Below, in pieces: positions 49,748-58,559 of a DNA stretch of 64,000 bases (its first letter is position 1; the number at the start of each line of letters is the position of its first letter). The stretch comes from Paenibacillus_E oryzisoli_A (lineage in GTDB: Bacteria; Bacillota; Bacilli; Paenibacillales; NBRC-103111). Below the pieces are notes generated by a model. It saw only the letters and a program-made list of their open reading frames with translations, was not told the DNA's origin and ran no database searches. The stretch covers positions 434,001 to 498,000 of the forward strand of contig NZ_JBCMUN010000005.1 of NCBI RefSeq assembly GCF_050467285.1. The letters run 5' to 3'. Made by a program: the position numbers and the translations under genes.

Positions 49748-51358
49748 TCACGGCGCAGAGCCTCCTTTCAGCTGGCTCTTGTACTCCTGCGGCAGCTTGC
49801 CGTAGCACTTTTTGAACATATCGCTGAACTGCCGAGGGTTATGGTAGCCGACCTGCTCCGCAATCTCGTACACGAGCAGATCGGTTTGCAGCAGCAGCCG
49901 CACGGCGTTTTTCATGCGCACGTTCGTCACATACTGCTTGAAATTTTCCTGCGTATGCTTCTTGAAAAAGGAGCTGAAATAATACGGGTTCATGAACACC
50001 TGCGCGGCCATGCTTTCGAGCGTAATGTTCTCGCTGTAATGCTCCTCAATATACTCCTTGATCATGCGCAGCTGCTGCGCTTCGCGGCTGCCGCCGGAGG
50101 CCCCGATTCCTTCGAGAATGTCCATAATGCGCGCGGAAATAAAATCGGCCAGATCCGCAAAGCGGTAAAACTGGTGCATCGTCTGCAGCCATTCATTCCG
50201 CTGCTCCGACGTCACCTGAAGCGGCACGCCGATTGCCGTCAACTCCTCGAGCAGTTCTGTTAAAATCGAGTAACCGTTCAACACAGCCGTCTCCTTGATC
50301 CCGCGGCTGCTCTGTGCAATCTGCACAAACAAGCGGCCGCAGCGCTCCTGCAGCAGCTCTTTATCCTTGGCCACGACCGCTTGAATAACCGCTTGCCGGG
50401 CTTCCGTCAACGCTTCTTCCGAACCGGTAGCCGGCTCGTTCTGCGACCACGCCAACACGGAGCCGGCTTCGAGGAAATAGGCAGCGCCCGCAGCGTCAAC
50501 CGCCGACTTATAGGACTGCCGGAGGTCCTGGAGGTCGGACACCGGTCTGCCGATACAGATCGTCACATGGATTTTTAGATAATATAAAATCTTGTCCCGC
50601 ATTTCCCGCGCCAGCCGCTGCAAATCGTCTCCAGCGCCCCCATGATTCACGATAACGCACAGATTCTCGGCCTTGCGCAGCACGAGTCCGCCGCCGTATG
50701 GCTGAATCAGCTCCTCCGCCAAATTGGACACGGCAAACACGAGCAGTCGTCGCTCATGCTCGCCCCAACGGCCATCCTGCTGCTGCAAATGCTCCAGTTC
50801 CAGATACAGCACGGAGAAATTGGGAGCCTCCAATTGCGCGTCCAGTGCCGATAGCCTCCGCAGCGCTTCTTCCCGTCGGATTTCTCCCAGCGTAAGCCGG
50901 TCGAACAGTTCTTCGAGCTGTGTCTTTTTATCCTTCTGTTCATAGACCGCCAATTTGCCCTTTGACGACTCATCTTCGTGCGCCTCTTGCAATTGGGTCA
51001 GCGCTTTATGCACCGCGTCCAGAAGCAGGCTCTTCTCAATTGGCTTCACCAAATAATCGACGGCGCCAAACGCAAGCGCATCCTTGGCATAGGAAAACTC
51101 TTGATATGCCGAGATGAAAACAATTTTCGTCCGCAGCTGCCTGCGCTGCACTTCCTTGATCACATCGATTCCCGTGCCGTCCGGCATCGAAATGTCGGTT
51201 ACGACCAAATCGGGCTGCTTCTCGTCGATCTGCTCCATCAAGCTTCGGCCTGTCATGGCTTCGCCCACGATCTCAATACCGAGCTCCTGCCACGGAATCA
51301 GCTTCTTTAATCCTTTTATAATGATCGGTTCATCGTCAGCCAGAATGACGCTTCTCAC
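49748..51358 (-). CDS. Response regulator, YesN-type with AraC output
   Basis: A 536-residue protein: receiver domain (1-125) with phospho-acceptor Asp in DLVVTDISMPDGTG, a long middle region, and two AraC helix-turn-helix motifs at the C-terminus (ITLESMAAQVFMNPYYFSSFFKKHTQENFK and VYEIAEQVGYHNPRQFSDMFKKCYG). The start is GTG, with AGAGGTG upstream. It overlaps the histidine kinase gene by 23 bp, the standard YesMN arrangement. In B. subtilis YesMN relates to rhamnogalacturonan use; the adjoining pectate lyase and GH88/GH43 genes fit a plant-polysaccharide signal. Confidence 0.93.
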   Translation of the reverse strand: MRSVILADDEPIIIKGLKKLIPWQELGIEIVGEAMTGRSLMEQIDEKQPDLVVTDISMPDGTGIDVIKEVQRRQLRTKIVFISAYQEFSYAKDALAFGAVDYLVKPIEKSLLLDAVHKALTQLQEAHEDESSKGKLAVYEQKDKKTQLEELFDRLTLGEIRREEALRRLSALDAQLEAPNFSVLYLELEHLQQQDGRWGEHERRLLVFAVSNLAEELIQPYGGGLVLRKAENLCVIVNHGGAGDDLQRLAREMRDKILYYLKIHVTICIGRPVSDLQDLRQSYKSAVDAAGAAYFLEAGSVLAWSQNEPATGSEEALTEARQAVIQAVVAKDKELLQERCGRLFVQIAQSSRGIKETAVLNGYSILTELLEELTAIGVPLQVTSEQRNEWLQTMHQFYRFADLADFISARIMDILEGIGASGGSREAQQLRMIKEYIEEHYSENITLESMAAQVFMNPYYFSSFFKKHTQENFKQYVTNVRMKNAVRLLLQTDLLVYEIAEQVGYHNPRQFSDMFKKCYGKLPQEYKSQLKGGSAP

Positions 51359-53129
51359 GTGCGCTCACCTCTTTCGTTAGCGGAATTACAAGTCGGACTG
51401 TCGTCCCGATGCGCTCGGAACTATTGATCTCTACCCCAAAGTCTGCCCCATACAGCGCCTGTACACGCTCATGAACATTGATCAGCCCAATGCTGCTGCC
51501 CGTGTCCAGCGAACTGCTGTCGGCCAGTTTCTGTCTGACCGCCGCCAGCTTTTCCTCATTCATGCCGACGCCGTCGTCATCCACCGTAAGGCTGAGCAGA
51601 TTGTCAGGTAATTTCTCAATCGTAATGCGAATGGTGCCTTTGCCCTGCTTCGGCATAATGCCGTGGTAAATCGCGTTTTCCACCATCGGCTGCAAGCTCA
51701 GCTTCGGAATCGCACAATCCAGCACCTCGCTGTCAAAGCGGAAATCAAGGCCGAGCCGATGCTCGCCGTAGCGAATGACCATCAACTGAAAGTATTGCTC
51801 GACATTCGCCTTCTCCGCACGCACCGTCACCGTCTCTTCACCATAGTCCAGCACATACTTAAGCTGATGGGAAAGGGACAAAATCATATCGCCGACCTCG
51901 TTCGCATCCTCCGCGACCGCGCTCATGCGAATAACCTCCAGCGTATTGTACAAATAATGCGGACGTATCTGGCTTTTCAGCGCATTCAGCTCCGCCTGCT
52001 TCTGCTTGATTCGCGCAACGTAGACAACGTCGATGTATTCCTTGAGCCGTCCCACCATTTTATTGAAGCCGTGCGACAACAGGCCCAATTCGTCCGCTGT
52101 CTGCACGGTCACTTTCGTATCGAAGTTGCCGGATTCCACCTTCGCCATTTCCCGCGTAATGCTGCGGATCGGATTCGAGAATCGATTGGAGAACCAGATC
52201 GCGACCGCGATAAGCGACACGATGCACAGACCGATAACCAGTGTAATTGTCTGGATCAACTGATCGATTTTGAAGAACAGTTCTTTTTTATAAAATTCGC
52301 CGATAACCTGCAGATGATTCTCAGGCGCTTCCTGCTGCAGATGCAAAATATCCTCCGACACCTTCCCCTGATAAATCGTACCGATGAGATCGGGCTGATT
52401 GCTGTACAGAATACTGCCGTGCTCGTCCACGACATACACCGTATCCCGCTTGTTCAGCACCATCTGCTTGAAAATATCATGAAAAGCACCCAGCCCCACA
52501 TCCATATAAAAGGTGCCCACCAAATCGCCCTCGACCTTCGAGGCTCCGAGCACATCCGTTAAATTGCGCGCAAATGTCATCACTGGCTCCGTTTCTCCAA
52601 GGTAGTAGTCCTGTTTATGTGTCGGAAAAAAGGAAAGCTCGTTGCGATTGAGCTCCATTTGCTGCCGCCATTCGAAGCGAGGAAATTGATACCGGTAGTC
52701 GAGGGCTACGTTATTTTTCGTCATCGTTTGAAATGCCCCGTCCGGCAGGACGAAGAAGACGCTTTGCAAATCGCGGTCCGTATACAGCACCGTCTGTAAA
52801 AAGTCGTTGATCGTCATCGTCAGGCGAAGATCCTTGTCTCGCGTTTGCGCGGCGATCGCTTGCCCGAGCTGACCGTACTGCCCGCTGACGCCGTAAGAAT
52901 ACATCAGCTTGGAGATGTTGTTGTACTTCACGAACATATCATCCACATTGCGGCTCGCAAACAGCAGCATCTGCTCGTAATTGTTCGTCGCATACCGCTC
53001 CATGAAGCCACTGAACGTGCGCAGCGAAATATAGCTCAGAATGAGCAGCGGAATAAGCCCCACCGTAATGAAGGAGAGCGTAAATTTGGCGAAAATGCTT
53101 TTGTGAAGCCGAAAAGGGTTGGATTTCAT
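51336..53129 (-). CDS. Sensor histidine kinase, YesM type
   Basis: A 597-residue membrane kinase: N-terminal helix (15-35), extracytoplasmic sensor (about 40-285), second helix (about 287-307), HAMP linker (FSNPIRSITREMAKVESGNFDTKV), histidine kinase core with the phosphorylated His in SQIRPHYLYNTLE, and ATPase boxes NAIYHGI, DDDGVGM and GSSIGLINVHER. Its stop lies 23 bp inside the yesN coding region. It senses an external ligand, probably with a solute-binding partner that is absent from this window, and phosphorylates the AraC-type regulator. Confidence 0.93.
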   Translation of the reverse strand: MKSNPFRLHKSIFAKFTLSFITVGLIPLLILSYISLRTFSGFMERYATNNYEQMLLFASRNVDDMFVKYNNISKLMYSYGVSGQYGQLGQAIAAQTRDKDLRLTMTINDFLQTVLYTDRDLQSVFFVLPDGAFQTMTKNNVALDYRYQFPRFEWRQQMELNRNELSFFPTHKQDYYLGETEPVMTFARNLTDVLGASKVEGDLVGTFYMDVGLGAFHDIFKQMVLNKRDTVYVVDEHGSILYSNQPDLIGTIYQGKVSEDILHLQQEAPENHLQVIGEFYKKELFFKIDQLIQTITLVIGLCIVSLIAVAIWFSNRFSNPIRSITREMAKVESGNFDTKVTVQTADELGLLSHGFNKMVGRLKEYIDVVYVARIKQKQAELNALKSQIRPHYLYNTLEVIRMSAVAEDANEVGDMILSLSHQLKYVLDYGEETVTVRAEKANVEQYFQLMVIRYGEHRLGLDFRFDSEVLDCAIPKLSLQPMVENAIYHGIMPKQGKGTIRITIEKLPDNLLSLTVDDDGVGMNEEKLAAVRQKLADSSSLDTGSSIGLINVHERVQALYGADFGVEINSSERIGTTVRLVIPLTKEVSAREKRHSG

Positions 53130-53277
53130 GCGGCAGCCTCATTCCATGCGTCGGGATATGATTATTCTAACAGAAATCACGCTTGATTCTCCTATTATAA
53201 GCTCGCAACCGCTTTTTTTGGAGTGCAGCAATTTCATGTGGAGGTGCAGTTTTTTAAGATGTGACTGCTTATCTGCG

Positions 53278-53312
53278 CCAAAAAGAGCGCTATCCACATG
53301 GGACAGCGCTCC
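53278..53312 (-). terminator. Terminator of the PL9 gene
   Basis: GAGCGCT (53305-53311 on the minus strand) pairs exactly with AGCGCTC (53285-53291), followed by TTTTTGG, 18 bp after the stop at 53331. Confidence 0.85.
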
Positions 53313-53330
53313 GCATTCATGACAAGGAGG

Positions 53331-55226
53331 TTAATTATGGCCGATGTCTGTGCCGCTCGGTGTGCCTGCACCAAGCAGGTCGCTGCCGGCAGCCAGCTTC
53401 AAGAAATTGCCCAGATTCGGGGAACCGTCGGCGTTGCGCGTCAACGTCGGGGTCAGGCTGACAAAGTCCGCATCGCTGGCGAGAAGGCCTTTGCCGTTCG
53501 TGCTTTTGTTATTCTTCCACCATACGTTGGTGCTGGACACGTCTGTGCCGCTTGTTTTATCGCTGGACGAGCCCTTGTAGGACAGGTTGTTCGTGAACAC
53601 ATGCGTACCGGCGTCAAAGGCAAAATTACTCTGCCCGTTGCTGAACGACGTGTTGTTCGTCAGGGCAATCGAGCCTGGATTGCTGTTATAGGTGAAGCCG
53701 TGCTTTTTGTTCAAATACGCCACAGAGTTGATGACGACGTGGTTCACGGCAATTTTTTCGCCGCCCAACTTGAAGCCGTTGCCGTCGCTGTTGCTTGTCG
53801 AATTGCCGTCGGACGTCTGCCCGTTATGGTGCGCTACGCTGTTCTTAATCGTAATTGTACCGATCGGTCCTGTTTCCGATTTGGTATATAAATCCCAGCC
53901 GTCATCCGTGTTGTAGGCCGAAATGCAGCCATCGAACACGTTGCCTTGCCCAACCGTCAGCTTCGCGGCAAAGCCGTCCGCATCTTCTCCGTTATCCGGG
54001 TCGTAGTTGTCGTGCGAGTACGTGTTCTTAATCGTATTGTTCGCCGGCCATTCGCTGTTCGCTGCCGTTGAGGCGTAACGGCCGAGCTGCACGCCAGTAT
54101 CGCGGTTGTGGTGAACGTCCAGATTATCCAGCACATTGTTGTTGCCGGAGACATATACGCCGTTGTCGGCTGCGCCTTTCACTTCGAGCCCTTGAATACG
54201 CCAGTAGCTGCCGTCTACTTGCAGCCCGCGATTATTCAAGGACACATCGGACATGTTGTACGATTGCGATGAGAAGTCCAGCACAGGTTTCTCGGATCCA
54301 TACGGCATGATCGTCTTGAGCGCTCCCGTCGTGCCGTTGTTGGTGCGGGCGATCGTGATCTGGCTGCTGTAGCTGTAGGTGCCGCCGCGCAGATAAATCA
54401 CACCGCCAGGCGCAACCTTACTCAGCGCTGATGTCAGGCTGGTCGGGCTGGCAAGCGTGCCCGGATTGCTGTCGGAGCCACTCGGCGAAGCATACACCGC
54501 ACTCGCGCTTGGCGGCGGCGTTGGCGTTGACGATGGCGATGGGCTAGGCGATGTAGACGGAGTTGGCGTCGTGCTGGTTGTAGGCGAAGGCGTAGTCGTC
54601 CCACTTGATCCGTCCGATACCACGACTTGATCAAAGCTGACAGCCGCTTTATACCCCACGAGACCAATCCCGCCGGATGTCAGACTCGTATCTGTGGCGG
54701 TAAGCTGCAGAGTGCCGTTCACGTACATACGCAACGTGGAGCCGTTCAGTTCCAGCTTCACGCTGTACCAAGTGCCCGCCGTAAGCGGGTAGTCCAAGGT
54801 TGCGAGCGTTGTTGTGGAACCGCTTACTTTTTTCCTGATCTCAAGCTTGCCTCCTCCGCTGTTATACAGCGAAGCGGCATAGAAGTTGTTGCCATCCTGA
54901 TAACGGCCTGCTACATAGGCGCGGTTCGTACCGTTCCAGTTGTCTATTTTAACGTTCGCTTCTACCGAATAATTCGTCCAGGTACTGCTGCCCGCCGACG
55001 CGCGCCCTTCACTTGAACTGGTCTGCCTGTAGACGTAGTTGCTACCGTCTTGCACGACAGACCATGCACCGTTCTGGGTTGTCCATCCCGATGCATCCCC
55101 ATCGTCAAAATTGTCACTAAATACATTCGCCGCAAATACAGATGGAATGAGCAGCATACCCGCCAGTAAGGAAGATGTCGCGAATGCCGCAATGATATGA
55201 TGATGTGCTAATCTAAGCTTTTTCAT
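53331..55226 (-). CDS. Secreted pectate lyase, PL9 family with N-terminal LamG-like domain
   Basis: A 631-residue exoenzyme. Residues 1-32 are a signal peptide (basic MKKLRLAHHH, hydrophobic core, cleavage after SVFA). A LamG/DUF1080-like carbohydrate-binding domain follows (about 35-205), then a 40-residue Pro/Ser/Thr linker, then the parallel beta-helix catalytic domain of PL9 with KLTVGQGNVFDGCISAYNTD-DGWDLYTK type sequence and GNGFKLGGEK. The family cleaves polygalacturonate by beta-elimination, leaving unsaturated ends, which is what GH88 enzymes remove. It is a single gene upstream of yesM, and 55227-55474 holds only its promoter region. Confidence 0.9.
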   Translation of the reverse strand: MKKLRLAHHHIIAAFATSSLLAGMLLIPSVFAANVFSDNFDDGDASGWTTQNGAWSVVQDGSNYVYRQTSSSEGRASAGSSTWTNYSVEANVKIDNWNGTNRAYVAGRYQDGNNFYAASLYNSGGGKLEIRKKVSGSTTTLATLDYPLTAGTWYSVKLELNGSTLRMYVNGTLQLTATDTSLTSGGIGLVGYKAAVSFDQVVVSDGSSGTTTPSPTTSTTPTPSTSPSPSPSSTPTPPPSASAVYASPSGSDSNPGTLASPTSLTSALSKVAPGGVIYLRGGTYSYSSQITIARTNNGTTGALKTIMPYGSEKPVLDFSSQSYNMSDVSLNNRGLQVDGSYWRIQGLEVKGAADNGVYVSGNNNVLDNLDVHHNRDTGVQLGRYASTAANSEWPANNTIKNTYSHDNYDPDNGEDADGFAAKLTVGQGNVFDGCISAYNTDDGWDLYTKSETGPIGTITIKNSVAHHNGQTSDGNSTSNSDGNGFKLGGEKIAVNHVVINSVAYLNKKHGFTYNSNPGSIALTNNTSFSNGQSNFAFDAGTHVFTNNLSYKGSSSDKTSGTDVSSTNVWWKNNKSTNGKGLLASDADFVSLTPTLTRNADGSPNLGNFLKLAAGSDLLGAGTPSGTDIGHN

Positions 55227-55474
55227 GAATCAATCTGCCTCCTTATAATCGTAATTCGCCAAACAAGCCGTATTCCCATTCACCTCCAACCTCTGATGAT
55301 CTCCCGGCCCGCAGAGAACTTGATTGTCGCCAACTCCCATCCCGACTATATCCAGTCTTTCCCAAGTGCGGCAATAATCATTTTTACATAAATTAACTTT
55401 TGCTTATAAAATCAATCCCTTTCCGACACCGATAATCTTTACTTCAGGTGATAATCAACTGATCAGCTCTTATG

Positions 55475-55530
55475 AAAAAAAAGAACAAGCAGCCCCTGCG
55501 GCACTTGCGCACCCGGTCCCTGCTTGTTCT
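55475..55530 (-). terminator. Terminator of the CotF-like genes
   Basis: GAACAAGCAG (55483-55492) pairs exactly with CTGCTTGTTC (55520-55529) around a 27-base loop, with TTTTTTTT on the minus strand side, just after the stop at 55536. Confidence 0.8.
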
Positions 55531-55535
55531 CGGTA

Positions 55536-55865
55536 TCAATGAAATGTCGGAAATTGCGTTTGATAATTGGTGAACTGCGTTTTCGCCTGTTGAATTTCCT
55601 GCTGATCGGCGACTTTCATTTTGTACCAGCCCTTTTGAAACATTTCGTTAAAGATCTGATACTGCGTGTTATGCGTATCGCTCAAAATCGATTGCATCGT
55701 TTCGTGCAGCTTTGGATTTTGCATTTCCAGCAGACCTGTATTGTAGCCTGACGACAAATACTTTTCATTGGTCAAAATCTCATTCAGAAAATCGCGATCG
55801 TTCAGCTCCGGTCCCTTGACCTGCGGAAGCTGGCCCGTCTGAGGCATTGCGAGTTCAAGACTCAT
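55536..55865 (-). CDS. CotF-family spore coat protein
   Basis: A 109-residue protein of the coat F family: PELNDRDFLNEILTNEKYLSSGYNTGLLEMQNPKLHETMQSIL is the family's helical signature (residues 19-61), with the C-terminal MFQKGWYKMKVADQQEIQQA helix. Family members are small helical coat proteins deposited in the outer spore layers. It is the second gene of a pair with another CotF-like ORF 34 bp upstream, and the pair ends at a strong terminator. Confidence 0.88.
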   Translation of the reverse strand: MSLELAMPQTGQLPQVKGPELNDRDFLNEILTNEKYLSSGYNTGLLEMQNPKLHETMQSILSDTHNTQYQIFNEMFQKGWYKMKVADQQEIQQAKTQFTNYQTQFPTFH

Positions 55866-55898
55866 CCCTATATCCCTCCTGTAAGTGCCTCAAAGCTG

Positions 55899-56126
55899 CT
55901 AGTGCAGCAATTGAAGCAGCGAATTGTAGTGGTTCAGATGCTGCTGTCCGGTTTGCTTGATCAACGCTTGAATTTGCGGATCCGTGCACCGGTTCGCGGT
56001 ATCATTGCATTTCTTCATGGCAAGCAGCTCCCAGGACAAAAAATCTTTCACATAAGAAAGTTCCTTATCGGTCAGCACATTGCGATCGGATGTCATTGGA
56101 TTTTGCTGAGACTGACTGTTCGGCAT
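55899..56126 (-). CDS. Small CotF-like protein, partner of the coat protein
   Basis: A 75-residue helical protein, VLTDKELSYVKDFLSWELLAMKKCNDTANRCTDPQIQALIKQ-type sequence, related to the coat F family and to small spore-associated helical proteins. Two Cys are 9 residues apart. ATG at 56126 has GGAGG 8 nt upstream; the frame extends to 56168 without a ribosome site. It precedes the CotF gene by 33 bp in one operon and its gene product is likely part of the spore coat. Confidence 0.78.
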   Translation of the reverse strand: MPNSQSQQNPMTSDRNVLTDKELSYVKDFLSWELLAMKKCNDTANRCTDPQIQALIKQTGQQHLNHYNSLLQLLH

Positions 56127-56225
56127 GTCGGCTTCCTCCCTTTCTCGTTGACGATGGACTTGCTTCATCTACTATGTGCCGCAGGGTGCCCTTTTATCCA
56201 TCAGGAGGCGCCAGAACGCAAATAA

Positions 56226-56244
56226 TCCGCGCTGTGCGCGCGGA
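56226..56244. terminator. Possible terminator after the DUF2935 gene
   Basis: TCCGCGC pairs exactly with GCGCGGA around a five-base loop, 6 bp after the stop at 56251. The following T-run on the minus strand is weak (ATTATTTG), so function is uncertain. Confidence 0.4.
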
Positions 56245-56250
56245 GGGATT

Positions 56251-57081
56251 TCAAGTTGATGACGGGCTGCCATGTCGTCTCCGAATCGAGCAATGCTCCA
56301 GGGTGTCGGCATCCGGCACGAATTCAGCAAGCTTACGCATAAAATAGCATGATTCCGGAAAATGATGATCGAGAAAGCGCAGCGTCGCCTTCGAGAGCAG
56401 CTCGGTGTTCTCGTATTCAACGACAATCCGCCCCACGAATGCGTAAAAGGCTTTGACGGTTTCGAGCACTTGCCTAGCGAAATGCGTCTCGGCTGGAAAG
56501 CCCGGCGGCGTAAACCGCAAATAGCCTGTCATTGCGCGGTTTTTTACCATGTAGGAGGAGAACTGTGCGGCAAACCGATCCGTCTCCGCCCCAAGCTTTT
56601 GCTCCACCGGGTCCAGCAGACCGTGCAGCAGGACGGCGTGGCCAAGCTGGTCCTCCAGCCACATATCCAACAGCTCCGTAAGTGTTAGCGGTATGTCAGG
56701 AATGCCTCGGACCCAATACGAGAGCTGCCGCAGGTACTCCTTGTTCTCATTGATCGTGCCGTTGAAATACGACGGCGTCAGGTTCAAATTGACCTTATTC
56801 CAGATTCGCAGATGCTGCATATGGCCTTCCAGCCGACAGTAGGCATCCGCCAGCGGGTACACGCTTTGGGCAAACACCTGCATATTCGGCGACTCCGCCC
56901 CTTCGAGCGGTAAAAGCCCCTCGGCGTGCCGAATCGCATCCCGAAACAATGGGAAAAATTTTTCCGCCTCCTGCCACCATCTTGTCTCGGACGGCGATAA
57001 AAAATCTCTCAAAAAATGCGCATGGTCATCCAGCACCTCAAGCCAAAACAGATGCTCCTCCTTCAATGTTATCGGTTGCAT
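56251..57081 (-). CDS. DUF2935 family protein
   Basis: A 276-residue helical protein starting MQPITLKEEHLFWLEVLDDHAHFLRDFL, matching DUF2935 (hemerythrin-like helical bundle). Many His and Glu residues on the helices (HLFW, HAHF, EDQLGHAVLLHG) suggest a metal site. In other spore formers such proteins are found near sporulation genes, but the role is not known. ATG at 57081 follows AGAGGGGG. It lies between the germination operon (83 bp away) and the coat genes. Confidence 0.85.
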   Translation of the reverse strand: MQPITLKEEHLFWLEVLDDHAHFLRDFLSPSETRWWQEAEKFFPLFRDAIRHAEGLLPLEGAESPNMQVFAQSVYPLADAYCRLEGHMQHLRIWNKVNLNLTPSYFNGTINENKEYLRQLSYWVRGIPDIPLTLTELLDMWLEDQLGHAVLLHGLLDPVEQKLGAETDRFAAQFSSYMVKNRAMTGYLRFTPPGFPAETHFARQVLETVKAFYAFVGRIVVEYENTELLSKATLRFLDHHFPESCYFMRKLAEFVPDADTLEHCSIRRRHGSPSST

Positions 57082-57163
57082 CTTACGTTGGCGCCCCCTC
57101 TCCTTTTCAATTCCCTTACCTAAATGTATGTCAGGAAATTGAACAGTAGAAGGTAGGCGGCGT

Positions 57164-58300
57164 CTACGGCAGCCGTGGCTCTGCGCTCGTATCGGAAGCA
57201 AGTGCCGCGGAGCGTCTTTTCTTGCCTTTGACCCAAGCTGCAAGCGGATATAGGAAAAACAGCACTTCCATGCACAACGCGTAGCTCGACCATGAGCTGT
57301 TAAAATCCTCCGATAGTTCAATCGGATTTTTGGCAAGAATCAGCGAAATGGAAATGACCATAGCTGCCAGCGGGAAGGTAATCGTTTTATGGTTGCGCAG
57401 CGACAGTGCCTGCGAGAAGATTAAGGTGCCGAGATTGAAAATAATCGCAAGCTTGATAAAAAATCCGGTGAACCAGATCGAAACGATCAACGCGTCGATA
57501 TTATGCAGGAAATCTCCCAGATGCATGAAGCCCGTCAGCTCCAATGCAGGATAGACAAGCGCCGCGGAAAGCTTGGGCCCGAAGAAAAACATCATCATGA
57601 GAAACTCCATGATCAGGATATATGTTCCTGCCATGGAGCCGAGCCAAATGATTTTACGGATGTTCTTGACTGGATTGAACTGCGGCGCAATATAAGCCAG
57701 CATAATTAATTCGCCGTACCATGGAATGAGGGTATACGTTTGCTGCCAGATCACCTTCCAGTCATGAATGCGGATAAACTCGTGCCACATCGGCGAGTCC
57801 ATCGCATTTACAAAGAACAGCGGCTTGAACGCAAACAAACCACCGATCACCAGAAAGCATCCCTGAGCAAATCGAAATACAAAGGCCACACCGGATTGTG
57901 TGAGCGCGACGACAGGTACCATCACTAGAATCGCGACCGCGACGGGCGGCGTCTCCCGCAAATAGATGGGCATAAAGAAATCGGTAAACTCCCGCAAAAT
58001 GAATGCGCTTAAGTGGAGATAAAAAATAGCTACCAGCAGCAGCACGGCCTTATGGACAAATTTGGGAAGGAGCCTACCGCCATACACCCCCACATACTGG
58101 GTCGGCAATCGCATCGCAAAGCGCATCCCCAGCGTCGTTATCGCCGTACCGCCGATCGCAGACAGCAGCATACATAAGCCGCCGTCAAAGGAGGCGATTC
58201 CCGCCAGCGGCGAGAGCAGGAAAGCAATTGTCGTCGAGAATACGAATACAAAGATAAGCCCACCAAGCTGCATACTCGTTACTGTCCCTTGGTTATTCAA
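57164..58300 (-). CDS. GerAB-family germination permease subunit B
   Basis: A 378-residue membrane protein with ten predicted helices, APC superfamily (spore germination B). It lies in the inner spore membrane and binds the germinant, such as an amino acid or sugar. Start is TTG at 58300 with GAGGGGGC upstream. It is the last gene of the operon A-C-D-B, an unusual position since most operons read A-B-C. It starts 23 bp after the D-subunit gene. Confidence 0.92.
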   Translation of the reverse strand: MNNQGTVTSMQLGGLIFVFVFSTTIAFLLSPLAGIASFDGGLCMLLSAIGGTAITTLGMRFAMRLPTQYVGVYGGRLLPKFVHKAVLLLVAIFYLHLSAFILREFTDFFMPIYLRETPPVAVAILVMVPVVALTQSGVAFVFRFAQGCFLVIGGLFAFKPLFFVNAMDSPMWHEFIRIHDWKVIWQQTYTLIPWYGELIMLAYIAPQFNPVKNIRKIIWLGSMAGTYILIMEFLMMMFFFGPKLSAALVYPALELTGFMHLGDFLHNIDALIVSIWFTGFFIKLAIIFNLGTLIFSQALSLRNHKTITFPLAAMVISISLILAKNPIELSEDFNSSWSSYALCMEVLFFLYPLAAWVKGKKRRSAALASDTSAEPRLP

Positions 58301-58322
58301 TCTCGACGCCCCCTCGATTACA

Positions 58323-58544
58323 TTAACTGCCCATCATAAAGCGCTGCATCGGTTCAAAGAAAAACCGAATGGCTTTGTCCGGATTCACCCAATTCGGCAT
58401 CACAATGCAAAGCACGCCTAGCAGAAAAGAGACACTTGTGACGGAGAACGCCACTTTCCTTTCTTTCGCTTCCACGTTGTGCCGCTTCATGAGAACTAGT
58501 TGATAACTAACAATAACCACATAGCTAATGATGAGCATCAACAT
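58323..58544 (-). CDS. Small two-helix membrane protein of the Ger operon (D-subunit-like)
   Basis: A 73-residue protein with helices at residues 2-18 (MLIISYVVIVSYQLVLM) and 33-50 (AFSVTSVSFLLGVLCIVM) joined by a basic loop, and a C-terminal tail. Small two-helix D subunits encoded inside or next to ger operons of Bacillus species modulate receptor function. Its position between the C and B genes, 15 and 23 bp from each, and the topology support that role. The sequence itself is not conserved enough to prove homology. Confidence 0.75.
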   Translation of the reverse strand: MLMLIISYVVIVSYQLVLMKRHNVEAKERKVAFSVTSVSFLLGVLCIVMPNWVNPDKAIRFFFEPMQRFMMGS

Positions 58545-58559
58545 GGTCCTCAGCTCCTC

